64,000 bases of DNA from Acidimicrobiia bacterium (GTDB lineage Bacteria > Actinomycetota > Acidimicrobiia > Spongiisociales > UBA5794): NCBI GenBank assembly GCA_041393965.1, contig JAWKJB010000002.1, forward strand, positions 248,001 through 312,000, written 5' to 3'. Position numbers and translations under genes: made by a program. Each line of letters opens with the position of its first letter. Position 1 is the first letter of the stretch. This document shows, piece after piece, positions 1 through 8,274 of the stretch. A model generated the notes under the pieces. It saw nothing but the letters and a program-made list of their open reading frames with translations, did not search any database and was not told the DNA's origin.

Positions 1-1010
1 ATCATCAAAGCGAGGCTCAGAATCTCGGACTTCAACGCGAGTCCGGGGCCAGAGGTGGTGGTCACGGCGAGGCGTCCCGCGAAGGATGCCCCGAGCGCGG
101 TCCCGATACCAGCAATCTCGTCCTCGGCCTGGAACGACTTGACTCCGAAGTTCTTGTGGCGTGCGAGCTCCTCGAGGATCGTCGTTGCGGGGGTGATGGG
201 GTAGGAGCCGATGTACAGGGGGAGGTTCGCCTGACGGGCAGCGGCGAGGAGCCCCCACGCCGTTGCCGTGTTGCCGACGATGTTCGTGTACTCACCGGGG
301 GGCAGCTCCGCGGGTTTGATCTCGAAGGTGCGCTGGAACGACTCGGTCGTGATCCCGAAGTTGTATCCGGCCTGGAGCGCCATCGTGTTGGCCCTCCCGA
401 CCGTGTTGTCAGGACCGAACTTGTTCGTGATCCAGTCCTTGACCGGCTTGAGCGGCCGCTGGTAGATCCACGACATGAGCCCGAGGGCGAAGAAGTTCTT
501 GGACCGCAGCGTTGCACGCCCCTTGACCCCTGAGTCCTTCACTGCCTCCTTGGTGAGCTCTTCCATCGGTGCCGTCACGACCTGATACGCGTCGAGGCTC
601 CCGTCCTCGAGGGGGTTCGTCTCGTATCCGGCCTTGGCGAGGTTCCGGTCCTCGAAGGCGTCCGAGTTGATGATCAGCAGGCCCCCGGTGACGAGGTCGG
701 GGAGGTGGGCCTTCAGGGCGGCGGGGTTCATCGCGACGAGGCAGTCCGGCGTGTCGCCCGGGGTGAGGATGTCCCAGTCGGCGATGTGGACCTGGAAGGA
801 GGACACACCGGCGATGGTTCCGGCAGGGGCCCTGATCTCGGCGGGAAAGTTGGGAAGGGTCGCGAGGTCGTTGCCGAAGAGGGCCGAGCTCGCCGTGAAC
901 TGGGTCCCCGCCAGCTGCATGCCGTCGCCGGAGTCCCCGGCGAATCGGATGACGACATCGTCGATGCGTTCAGGCGCGGGACGGTCTTGGGTCAGCGTCT
1001 CATCGGACAC
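1..1010 (-). CDS. korA: 2-oxoglutarate:ferredoxin oxidoreductase, alpha subunit with fused gamma domain (partial)
   Basis: The enzyme oxidatively decarboxylates 2-oxoglutarate to succinyl-CoA and passes electrons to ferredoxin, in the cytoplasm. The reading frame is open to the window edge, so the C-terminus is missing. The N-terminal gamma domain begins VVIRFAGDSGDGMQLAG and continues ALFGNDLATFPTFPAEIRAP; the pyrimidine-binding alpha domain follows from about residue 235 with GSYPITPATTILEEL and FQAEDEIAGIG. This gamma-alpha order is that of actinobacterial KorA. The GTG start at 1010 has AGGAG about ten bases upstream. The beta subunit (korB) would lie outside the window, downstream on this strand. 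A pyruvate-type 2-oxoacid oxidoreductase is the alternative; overall resemblance to mycobacterial KorA favours 2-oxoglutarate. Confidence 0.9.
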   Translation of the reverse strand, partial: MSDETLTQDRPAPERIDDVVIRFAGDSGDGMQLAGTQFTASSALFGNDLATLPNFPAEIRAPAGTIAGVSSFQVHIADWDILTPGDTPDCLVAMNPAALKAHLPDLVTGGLLIINSDAFEDRNLAKAGYETNPLEDGSLDAYQVVTAPMEELTKEAVKDSGVKGRATLRSKNFFALGLMSWIYQRPLKPVKDWITNKFGPDNTVGRANTMALQAGYNFGITTESFQRTFEIKPAELPPGEYTNIVGNTATAWGLLAAARQANLPLYIGSYPITPATTILEELARHKNFGVKSFQAEDEIAGIGTALGASFAGRLAVTTTSGPGLALKSEILSLALM

Positions 1011-1153
1011 AGTGGGACTCTCCTGATCGGGAAGGATTGCATCGCGTTCTTGGTGTTGGGTTCAACATGGGATGTGCACGCCTTCCTGGCGCATCCGGCA
1101 CTCCACTACGCGCGTGTTCCAAGCTTATTGCGATGGTGCGTCATCGTGACGCT

Positions 1154-2551
1154 TTAGGTGATCTGTCCGTACCAGTGCGGTGGTTGGCCCGAACGAAGCA
1201 CACCGGCTCGCTCCAGCCGGGACGCGACGCCAAGAATGATGTGTTCGCACCACATCGGTGCAACGAGCTGAACAGCGTGGGGGAGTGCTTCGGCGGTAGC
1301 GATCGGTGCGCTCAACGCCGGCACCCCGATTCGGTTGATCGGCGAGGTGAAGCTCGACAGGATCTCGCGGTGGAAGTAGGTATCACCGTCGATCGTCATC
1401 TCGTCGTGTCCGATCAGTTTGTGGTTGCCGCCGACGACGGGCCCGACGAGCACATCGACACCGGTGCCGTGCATGCGGAGGATGTGATTGCGGGCCGCAG
1501 CAGCCCAACGGGCGGCGTCGAGGAGGTCGCCCGTTGTCGCGTCGCGGCACCGGTCAAGGCGAAGCTTGAGGTCTTCGCCGTAGCGCTCGCGGTGGCGACT
1601 GAACCGTTCTTCATGGACGGCGAGGATCTCGGGGCCGGCGGCAAGGGCGAGTCGTTCCGGCGGCACCAGTGCGGGTTCGTCAACGAACTCGATCGTGCAG
1701 CCGGCCCCGCGTGCGGCGTCGATGAAACCGTTGATCGCCTTGGCGGTCGCCTCCGACATGGGGGCAACATCCGACCATTGTCGGACCACGCCGATGGTCG
1801 GATGCTCAGGCGATGTGGGTCGCTCAACGGGCTCCGGGACCGACCACCCATCGGAAGGATCGTCCCCGGCGATGGCGAGATAGCACGCGGTGAGGTCCCG
1901 AACGGTGCGAGCGATGGGGCCGACGGTGTCGAGGGACGGGGCGAGCGGGAACACGCCCGCCAGCGGCACTCGCCCGTGGGTCACCTTGAGGCCGAACACG
2001 CCACACAGTGCTGCGGGAACACGAACGGAGCCTCCAGTGTCGGTGCCGATGCCGACCGGGGTGATCCCCGACGCTACCGCAGCTGCGGAACCGCCGGATG
2101 AGCCACCCGGTGAGAGCGCAGTGTCCCACGGGTTCCGAACCGGCCCGAACCAGGGGTTCTCCGATGTGAACCCGTACGCGAACTCGTGGAGTCCGGTCCG
2201 TCCAACAATCACCGCCCCCGCGTTGCCGAGTCGCCGCACGACGGTCGCCGATTCGGTTTCGAGCTCGGCAGGGAAGCTCGCTCCCTTCGTGTTGGGAAGG
2301 CCCGCCTGATTGATGATGTCCTTCAACGCGATCGGCACACCGGCGAGTGGGCCGGGATCACGCCCGTCCGCAACGAGCCGATCGATGCCCTCTGCCCGCG
2401 TCCTCGCGCCGGCACGGTCGATCAGTGTGAAAGCATTCAGCGTGTCGTGCGAGGCGATTGCAGCGTCGAGGGCGCGTTCAATGACATCGGTTGCGCGAAG
2501 CCGTCCCGTGCGGACCTGCTCGGCGATCGACACGGCGTCGATCATCGCCAT
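1154..2551 (-). CDS. Amidase signature family hydrolase (GatA-like)
   Basis: An amidase of about 465 residues that hydrolyses a carboxamide; the substrate cannot be told from sequence. The Ser-cisSer-Lys triad is visible: Lys in PIALKDIINQAG, the Gly/Ser-rich stretch PGGSSGGSAAAVASG, and the nucleophile Ser in TDTGGSVRVPAALCG. It is not the tRNA amidotransferase subunit, because a complete gatCAB lies at 37.7-40.9 kb; it may be an acetamidase, indoleacetamide hydrolase or allophanate-type enzyme. The start chosen (2551) has AGGA six bases upstream and overlaps the end of the upstream lipoprotein gene; a second ATG at 2545 makes a 4-nt ATGA overlap. Translational coupling to that gene is likely. 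Confidence 0.85.
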   Translation of the reverse strand: MAMIDAVSIAEQVRTGRLRATDVIERALDAAIASHDTLNAFTLIDRAGARTRAEGIDRLVADGRDPGPLAGVPIALKDIINQAGLPNTKGASFPAELETESATVVRRLGNAGAVIVGRTGLHEFAYGFTSENPWFGPVRNPWDTALSPGGSSGGSAAAVASGITPVGIGTDTGGSVRVPAALCGVFGLKVTHGRVPLAGVFPLAPSLDTVGPIARTVRDLTACYLAIAGDDPSDGWSVPEPVERPTSPEHPTIGVVRQWSDVAPMSEATAKAINGFIDAARGAGCTIEFVDEPALVPPERLALAAGPEILAVHEERFSRHRERYGEDLKLRLDRCRDATTGDLLDAARWAAAARNHILRMHGTGVDVLVGPVVGGNHKLIGHDEMTIDGDTYFHREILSSFTSPINRIGVPALSAPIATAEALPHAVQLVAPMWCEHIILGVASRLERAGVLRSGQPPHWYGQIT

Positions 2552-3684
2552 GTGATGTCCTGGCTCGACGGGAAGACCGAGACCCACATGCGCGATGGTG
2601 GCAGCACCAAGGGTTCCCCGGCTCCGTCGAGGAGGGTGAATGGGGCTCCGACCGAGTCCTTCGACCATGTCCCCTCCAGCACCCGGCCGTTGATGAACAC
2701 GAGCGCCTCACCCTGCCCAATGATGTCGATCGCCGGAACCGGCGAACCGGTCTCGGGCGGGGTTGGCTCCACCGTGTAGCGTTTTCCGATGATCGCAACG
2801 AGTGTCGGGACCGACACGACCCCGGTTCGTGACCCGTCCGCCGTGATCCAGCGGTGCGGTTGTTCGGCGTTGAATCGGAAATACTCGTTTCGTCCCCATT
2901 TCCACACGACTGGCGGCTGGCCGGACCAGTCGAAGGTGATCTCGGACGCCATCTGAGTGGCCGTGCGGGGCTCGCCGAAGGCGAACAGGTTGCCTGGGTT
3001 CGTGTTGTCCCAAAACCTGGCGTCGGCGTACTTGCGGATCTCGAGGGTGCTCGTGTACAGGTTGTGCGGAGCCTTTCGGTGGCTCTCACGCCAGGTGGTC
3101 GTACCGTTGTTGTAGACCATGTGAAGACCGGCATCCGCGAACAGATCCTGTACATAGGGCTGCGCGCCCGAGATCTGGAACGGGGCGTCGAGTGGCTTGA
3201 TCACACCGATATCGGTCGGGCGACCCGACCGGACGGGCCCGACATAGTCGAGGTCTGTCTGGTGGAACAGCGTGATGAACCTCGTATAGCCACCCTCAAC
3301 GAGGATCTCGAAGACGGCGTCGGCATCTTGGAGCCCGGATTGGGGTCGAGCACTCGGGTGGTTGTCGATCTTGACGGCGACCACCCTGCGGTTGGTCAGG
3401 GTGGGGTCCGCTGCCAAGCCGTTGATGCTGTCGGCGACGACGAACGGCACCGTCGTCGTGGTGGTCGTCGTCGTTGCGGTGGTGGTCGTCGTGGCAGGAG
3501 CGACGGTCGTCGTGGTGGTCGCGGGCGCGAGCGTTGTGGTCGTGGCGGGAGCCAGCGCATCCGAAGCCGTGGACGAACCGGCCGTACACCCGGCCGCAAT
3601 CGTTGCCAGCCACAGCATCATGACCAGCCACATCGCGGCCACGGCTGTGGTCAGGGATGACTGGGAGGCCCTCGGCGCGGACAT
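2542..3684 (-). CDS. DUF3048-family lipoprotein (copy 1)
   Basis: A 380-residue predicted lipoprotein. The signal peptide ends in a lipobox (IAAGC, Cys about residue 33), followed by a low-complexity Thr/Ala/Pro/Val linker to about residue 80 that should span the cell wall. The folded part (about 85-380) matches the DUF3048 (YerB-like) family: VVAVKIDNHPSARPQSGL, FHQTDLDYVGPVRSGRPTD and a C-terminal LVLPPSRMWVSVFPS. The function is unknown in the literature I know. It is the upstream member of a tandem pair with the gene at 3719-4807, and its stop overlaps the amidase start. The Thr-run codons create a spurious Val-rich frame on the other strand. Confidence 0.85.
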   Translation of the reverse strand: MSAPRASQSSLTTAVAAMWLVMMLWLATIAAGCTAGSSTASDALAPATTTTLAPATTTTTVAPATTTTTATTTTTTTTVPFVVADSINGLAADPTLTNRRVVAVKIDNHPSARPQSGLQDADAVFEILVEGGYTRFITLFHQTDLDYVGPVRSGRPTDIGVIKPLDAPFQISGAQPYVQDLFADAGLHMVYNNGTTTWRESHRKAPHNLYTSTLEIRKYADARFWDNTNPGNLFAFGEPRTATQMASEITFDWSGQPPVVWKWGRNEYFRFNAEQPHRWITADGSRTGVVSVPTLVAIIGKRYTVEPTPPETGSPVPAIDIIGQGEALVFINGRVLEGTWSKDSVGAPFTLLDGAGEPLVLPPSRMWVSVFPSSQDITWR

Positions 3685-3718
3685 GGTGGGACGATACCGG
3701 CTGAGGCGGTCCGAGGCT

Positions 3719-4807
3719 CTACTCCCAGGTGATCGACCGATCGTGGGGGAAGAAGGCGATCCACAGCCGCGACGGTGGCAGGACGATCTCGTTGCCGTCG
3801 TCGGTGGTGAGGTGGAGTGGTTCGTCGTAGCTGTCGCGCTGCCAGGTCCCCTCGATGACGGTTCCGTTCATGAACACATGAGCTGCGCCCGAGCCCTTCG
3901 TGTCGGTCGTAGGAACGGATGAGCCGTTGCCATCCGGTGGCGACGACCAATGCTTGTGACCGGTGATCGACACGATGACCGGCACGCTCACCTGACCCTC
4001 GTTGCCCTCGCGATCCACCCACATGTGGGGATCGTCACCGTTGAATCGCTCGTAGGCCTCACCGTTCCACTTCCACACGACATCGGGGTGATCGCTCCAA
4101 TGGAAGGCAACCGTGGTCGCCGGTTCGGTTCCGACCGTCGGTTCCCCGAAGGTGAACACATTCCCCGGGTTGTCGTCCGGCCACCCGCTGTCGTCGGCGA
4201 GGCCTCGCAGCAGGATCGAGCTCGCGTAGAGGTTGTGTGGCGCGGCGCGGTGGTTCTCACGCCATGTGGCGACGCCGCGGTCCCACGCCATGCGAAGTCC
4301 GGCCGCTTGAAAGATGTCCTGGACCCACCATTGCGCACCCGAGACCTGGAAGGGGGCATCGAGGGGACGGACCACGCCGACATCGGTCGGGCGACCCGAC
4401 CGGACCGGGCCGACATAGTCGAGATCGCTTTGGTGGAACACGGCCGCGAATCGGGTGATGCCTCCCTCGACGAGCATCTCGTAGACAAGATCTGCTTCCA
4501 TGAGGCCCGACTGGGGGCGTGCCTTGGAGCTGTTGTCGATCTTGATCACGACGGCTCGCCGGTTGATCGCTTCCGGCGACGCTTCGAGGCCATTGACCGA
4601 GTCGGCCACAACAACCGGTGGCTCGGTCGTGGTGGTGGTTGTCGGCTCCGTTGTGGTGGTCGGCGGGTCGGTCGTTGTAATCGCAAGTGTCGTCAGCGGT
4701 GCAGGGATGGTCGTGTCCGTCGCGACGCTTGCAGTCGAGGAACTACACGCGCTTGCGAGGCTGGCTGCAGCAACGATGAGGGCGAAGAGGCGTACCGCTC
4801 TGACCAT
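3719..4807 (-). CDS. DUF3048-family lipoprotein (copy 2)
   Basis: A 362-residue paralogue of the neighbouring DUF3048 gene. It has a lipoprotein signal (lipobox LASAC, Cys about residue 21), a Thr/Pro-rich linker to about residue 65, then the conserved domain with VVIKIDNSSKARPQSGLMEA, FHQSDLDYVGPVRSGRPTD and PPSRLWIAFFPHD. The two copies share the domain from end to end but differ in linker length and signal sequence, so the duplication is not recent. It lies 39 bp downstream of sodX, also on the minus strand, and may be co-transcribed with it. A cell-envelope role is inferred only from the lipoprotein signal. Confidence 0.85.
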   Translation of the reverse strand: MVRAVRLFALIVAAASLASACSSSTASVATDTTIPAPLTTLAITTTDPPTTTTEPTTTTTTEPPVVVADSVNGLEASPEAINRRAVVIKIDNSSKARPQSGLMEADLVYEMLVEGGITRFAAVFHQSDLDYVGPVRSGRPTDVGVVRPLDAPFQVSGAQWWVQDIFQAAGLRMAWDRGVATWRENHRAAPHNLYASSILLRGLADDSGWPDDNPGNVFTFGEPTVGTEPATTVAFHWSDHPDVVWKWNGEAYERFNGDDPHMWVDREGNEGQVSVPVIVSITGHKHWSSPPDGNGSSVPTTDTKGSGAAHVFMNGTVIEGTWQRDSYDEPLHLTTDDGNEIVLPPSRLWIAFFPHDRSITWE

Positions 4808-4846
4808 GTTCGGAAGCCTACGACGCCGCCACGCTATGGGAGGGAT

Positions 4847-5338
4847 TCACCGGAGCGTTCCCACCCGCGAAGTTGGCCAGTAGCGCGCGACGGCGCGCCA
4901 CGGGATGTCGTCGACGGCCACCGGCCCGATCGTTCGACCGTCCGAGCTCGAAGCGACCCGGTTGTCCCCGAGCACGAAGACATGATCGTCGGGGACTCGC
5001 CACGGGCCCCCCGGGGGTGCTGCGCCATGGGCCCACCGATCCGCGAGAAGGGCGCCGTTGATGACAACTCGCCCGGCGTCTATTGCGATCGTCTCGCCGC
5101 CAAGGCCGATCACTCGCTTGACGAGCTGCCTCCCACCCGAGCGGGGGTCCGGGAACACGACAATATCGCCTCGCTCGACAGGGCCCGTCCTGCGACGAGC
5201 GACGATCCAGTCACCGGACTCGATCGCGGGCGCCATCGACGACTCCTTCACCTCGAACCGGCGGACGACGCCACGCAGCGCCGCGGCCGTCACAATGACC
5301 GCGCCGACGCCTCCTGCAACTATCCCGCGCTTTCGCAT
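4847..5338 (-). CDS. sodX: S26-family signal peptidase-like Ni-SOD maturation protease
   Basis: A small (163 aa) signal-peptidase-I-like protease with one N-terminal membrane segment (about residues 6-22). The catalytic Ser lies in KESSMAPAIESGDWIV and the general-base Lys in RQLVKRVIGLGGETIAID; box E is VFVLGDNRVASSSDGRTIG. Divergent pairing with sodN (95 bp apart) and the small size match the nickel-type superoxide dismutase maturation proteases, which remove the SodN propeptide to free the His1 ligand. The frame is open upstream to 5422, but ATG 5338 (MRKRGIVAG) gives the normal N-terminus. A general leader peptidase is the alternative. Confidence 0.85.
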   Translation of the reverse strand: MRKRGIVAGGVGAVIVTAAALRGVVRRFEVKESSMAPAIESGDWIVARRRTGPVERGDIVVFPDPRSGGRQLVKRVIGLGGETIAIDAGRVVINGALLADRWAHGAAPPGGPWRVPDDHVFVLGDNRVASSSDGRTIGPVAVDDIPWRAVARYWPTSRVGTLR

Positions 5339-5433
5339 CAGCCCTCTTCGGACGCCACGATACCGGCCAATCGTCGTCGTTGTGGGTTGCGGCCGCCGGT
5401 AGGGTTCGAGGTGCACCCACACCGGAGGTACCT

Positions 5434-5862
5434 GTGCAACTCATCGAGCGAATGTTCCGTCCTCGCCACGAGGCGTACGCCCACTGTGACCTGTTCTGCG
5501 GTGTCTACGACCCCGCTCAGGCAATGATCGAGGCAACATCGTGCCTGAAGGCTGCCGAGAAGTACCACGCTTCCGACGACGAGGTGTTCCGGGCACGATG
5601 CATCGCCATCAAAGAGGAGCGAGCCGAATTGGTGAAGCATCACCTGATGGTGCTGTGGGCCGATTTCTTCAAGCCCCACCATGTCGATCAGTTCCCGAGA
5701 CTCCATGACTTGTTCTGGCGAGCGATCAAGTCGGCAGGCGATGCCAAGAAATCCATGGATGTCAGCGCCAGCCAGGCGATGATCGATCTGATCGGCGAGA
5801 TCTCCGACATGTTCTGGCAGACGGAGGAATCGAAGGCGACCGGGGTCTACCCACCGTCGTAA
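5434..5862 (+). CDS. sodN: Nickel superoxide dismutase precursor
   Basis: Dismutates superoxide to hydrogen peroxide and oxygen at a mononuclear nickel site in a homohexamer. The GTG start at 5434 has a strong GGAGGT site at 5424-5429. A propeptide of 16 residues should be removed to expose His17 as mature His1. The nickel hook reads HCDLFCGVYDPAQA: ligands His1, Cys2 and Cys6 plus Asp3 and Tyr9 are present, but family-conserved Pro5 is Phe (codon ttc). The rest of the four-helix bundle aligns well with Streptomyces SodN (IKEERAELVKHHLMVLWADF, then FWQTEESK). It is divergent from the protease gene at 4847-5338. Confidence 0.93.
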   Translation: MQLIERMFRPRHEAYAHCDLFCGVYDPAQAMIEATSCLKAAEKYHASDDEVFRARCIAIKEERAELVKHHLMVLWADFFKPHHVDQFPRLHDLFWRAIKSAGDAKKSMDVSASQAMIDLIGEISDMFWQTEESKATGVYPPS

Positions 5863-5879
5863 CTCGCTCGAAAGCGATG

Positions 5880-7472
5880 TCAGGTGCGAGACGCCGCCTG
5901 GCGGGCGCGCCGCGCGGCGCGGTGCCACAGCGCATCGTGGAGGAATGCCCCGACGAGGACGACCACGACACCGAACACGGCAATGCCGAGGACACCGCTG
6001 GCAAGTGCCGCTAGCAGAGGCTGATCACCGAGGCGGGACATCACAAGCCACGACACGCCGAACGCGGCGAAACCAGCGGGTACGGCGAGGGGGAGGGCGC
6101 GCCCTGCCGAACGGAGGACGGTCATGAGGCCCGCTCTCGTATCTGGCGGCCGGTACCAGATCGCGAGCAATGCGAGCGTGTACGCGGCGAGCATGGTCGC
6201 CGAGGCAAGCGCCACGCCTTCGATTCCGAATGCGCCCTGCATCGCGAAGTACGCCGGGATCGCGACCAGCGTCATCCCTGAGCCGACGATGACCGGGGTC
6301 CACATCTGACGCCTCGCGTAGAAGGCCCGTGTCACGATCTGGAGGACTCCCCAGACGGGGATCGCGAAGGCGTACATCACGAGCGCCGACGCCGCAGACG
6401 CTGTCGACGGTGGCGTGAACTCGCCTCGCTCGAACAGGATGCGCATGATGGGCAGCGACAGGGCGATGGCGACGGCGGCTGCACCGATTGAGAGCACCGT
6501 CACATACCTCAGGGCACGGTTCACGGTTGCATACAGCCGTGAGCGCTTGCCTTCTGCGAAGAGCCGGGCCAAGGTCGGGTAGGCGGCCACGGCGGCGGCC
6601 TGGGCGATCACGCCGACCGGAACGAACATCGTCCGCCTCGCGTATTGCAGTTCGGTGGCGGCACCATCGCCGACTCGGGCTCCGAACACCGACATGAAGG
6701 TCTCGTCGAGCGCCACGATTGACTGACCCAACATCAGGGGGAACGCGATCGCGGCGTAGGTGACGACGGCCGGATGCTTCCAGGTGGCGCTCATCTCGAT
6801 GCGCATCCCGACGCGTTGCGCCCCCCACACCTGGAGCAGGAGATTGCCGACGAACGCGCCGACGAGGGCGCCCCAGATGAAGCCCGCAGGCTCGGCCCTT
6901 CCTGTGATGGCGGCAAATGCGATCCCACCACTGATGATGCCAGCGTTGTAGATGATCGGGGCAAGTGTCGGAATCGTGAACGACCCCTTCGTGTACTGCA
7001 CCGCCGCGAACATGGCACCAACGACGAAGGCGAATTGGGCGGGGAGGACGATGCGGGTCAGGTGAATCGTGCTGTCAATCTGCTGCGGCGTGAAGGACGG
7101 GTAGAGGGCTTCGATGATCGCCGGGGCAGCGGCCCAGGCGATGATGATCAGGGTGGTGATCCCGACGGCGAGCCACCGAAGGATCGCCGTGAACGCGAAC
7201 CATCCTCCCGCTTCGTCGTCGTCGGCGATGTAACGGGCAAAGATCGGGATGAAGGTGATCGTGAGGAACCCGCCAGCGAGCAGGTAGTTCGCGAAGTCGG
7301 GAATCCGGAAGGCGGCCACATACTCGTCGGTGACCCCGGTGGCGCCGAGCATGGAGGCGAACACGATGTCTCTGATGATGCCGAGCACCCTCGACACCAG
7401 GATGCCGATTCCGACGACCACCGCCGCCGCACCGACCTCACCGCGTTTGAGCCGCTGAAAGAACCTGCGCAC
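5880..7472 (-). CDS. murJ: Lipid II flippase MurJ (MviN family)
   Basis: A polytopic membrane protein of 530 residues (about 13-14 helices) of the MOP superfamily. It flips undecaprenyl-linked lipid II from the cytoplasmic to the outer leaflet for peptidoglycan synthesis. Diagnostic are the N-terminal GIGILVSRVLGIIRDIVFAS with the conserved Arg residues, then FRIPDFANYLLAGGFLTITF and FARYIADDDE, and the central PVGVIAQAAAVAAYPTLARL. Length is normal. The C-terminus is short, without the kinase-like and extracellular domains seen in mycobacterial MviN. It is convergent with sodN, 17 bp apart. Confidence 0.93.
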   Translation of the reverse strand: MRRFFQRLKRGEVGAAAVVVGIGILVSRVLGIIRDIVFASMLGATGVTDEYVAAFRIPDFANYLLAGGFLTITFIPIFARYIADDDEAGGWFAFTAILRWLAVGITTLIIIAWAAAPAIIEALYPSFTPQQIDSTIHLTRIVLPAQFAFVVGAMFAAVQYTKGSFTIPTLAPIIYNAGIISGGIAFAAITGRAEPAGFIWGALVGAFVGNLLLQVWGAQRVGMRIEMSATWKHPAVVTYAAIAFPLMLGQSIVALDETFMSVFGARVGDGAATELQYARRTMFVPVGVIAQAAAVAAYPTLARLFAEGKRSRLYATVNRALRYVTVLSIGAAAVAIALSLPIMRILFERGEFTPPSTASAASALVMYAFAIPVWGVLQIVTRAFYARRQMWTPVIVGSGMTLVAIPAYFAMQGAFGIEGVALASATMLAAYTLALLAIWYRPPDTRAGLMTVLRSAGRALPLAVPAGFAAFGVSWLVMSRLGDQPLLAALASGVLGIAVFGVVVVLVGAFLHDALWHRAARRARQAASRT

Positions 7473-7524
7473 GACGGCACGGTACCGCCCGATTGGTCAA
7501 GTGCGGGGTCAGGAGCGGCGGGGC

Positions 7525-8274
7525 CTAGGCGAGATCTCGTCTGCGCAGCAACATGGCCGTGACCGTGACCCCGATGGCGAGATAGATCCCCAAGGTGACA
7601 ATCGACCCGCCTGCGCTCATGGTGAGGGTCCCGACGGCGTCACCGATGACGGGTTGTGTCTCTTTCGCGATGCCGCCGACCGCCGCGAGGCCGACTCGCC
7701 AGGGAGACAGCGGGGAGAGTCCGGACAAGGCGATCACGATCCCGTTTTCGAAGACCAAGAGGTAGGCGAGGCCGATGATGACGGCCCGGTCGGTCATGAA
7801 ACCGATGGGAACAACAACCGCGACATAAGCGATCGTGGCAATCGCCATACCCACGAGAAGACCGACCAGCAGGGTGGTGTCCACCCGATGCCGGACCGCG
7901 AAGATCGCCCAGGCCCCGACGACCCCGATCGTGTTGATCGTCATTGCGGCGCATGCGGCGGCTGCGATCTTGGTGGCTCCGACGGCCGGGCGGGGGATCG
8001 GCCGCAAAACGATGAAGCTCAGGGTCTGGTCGCGTCGCTCGCTGCCGAGGGCACCCGAGGCGATCACGATCGAAATGATCGGAAGGAGGAGCGCGAAGAA
8101 GCTTCCTGTTGATGTCTCGAGCAGCGCTTCGAAGGCCGCTTCCCCGGTGCGGTCCTCGGTCACCAACATGAACAGCACCGCAGGGAACAGGCTCAGGACT
8201 CCGAACAGGACGGTGCGTCGCAAGGGCAGCGCCGACCGGTAGGTCGCACCGAACAGCGCGAGGATCGGGATCAT
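7525..8274 (-). CDS. ABC-2 type transporter permease
   Basis: A membrane protein of about 249 residues with six predicted helices, the permease partner of the ATPase encoded immediately upstream. The ATG at 8274 forms a 4-nt ATGA overlap with the ATPase stop, so this start is preferred over the longer frame reaching 8352. The stretch SGALGSERRDQTLSFIVLRP between helices 2 and 3 is the coupling-helix region typical of this family. The substrate is unknown. It is the last gene of a four-gene transporter cluster. Confidence 0.8.
   Translation of the reverse strand: MIPILALFGATYRSALPLRRTVLFGVLSLFPAVLFMLVTEDRTGEAAFEALLETSTGSFFALLLPIISIVIASGALGSERRDQTLSFIVLRPIPRPAVGATKIAAAACAAMTINTIGVVGAWAIFAVRHRVDTTLLVGLLVGMAIATIAYVAVVVPIGFMTDRAVIIGLAYLLVFENGIVIALSGLSPLSPWRVGLAAVGGIAKETQPVIGDAVGTLTMSAGGSIVTLGIYLAIGVTVTAMLLRRRDLA

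Noticed and set aside
1037..2101. A 354-codon plus-strand frame opposite the amidase gene
   Set aside because: It mirrors the amidase, whose catalytic motifs are clear on the minus strand. Similar long mirror frames (for example 21832-23325 and 39252-41276) were rejected for the same reason.
1154..2551. The amidase as a second GatA
   Set aside because: A full gatCAB operon exists at 37.7-40.9 kb and this copy has no GatB or GatC beside it, so it is called a generic amidase.
3362..3922. A plus-strand frame with long Val runs
   Set aside because: It is the complement of the Thr-rich stalk of the DUF3048 lipoprotein and has no independent support.
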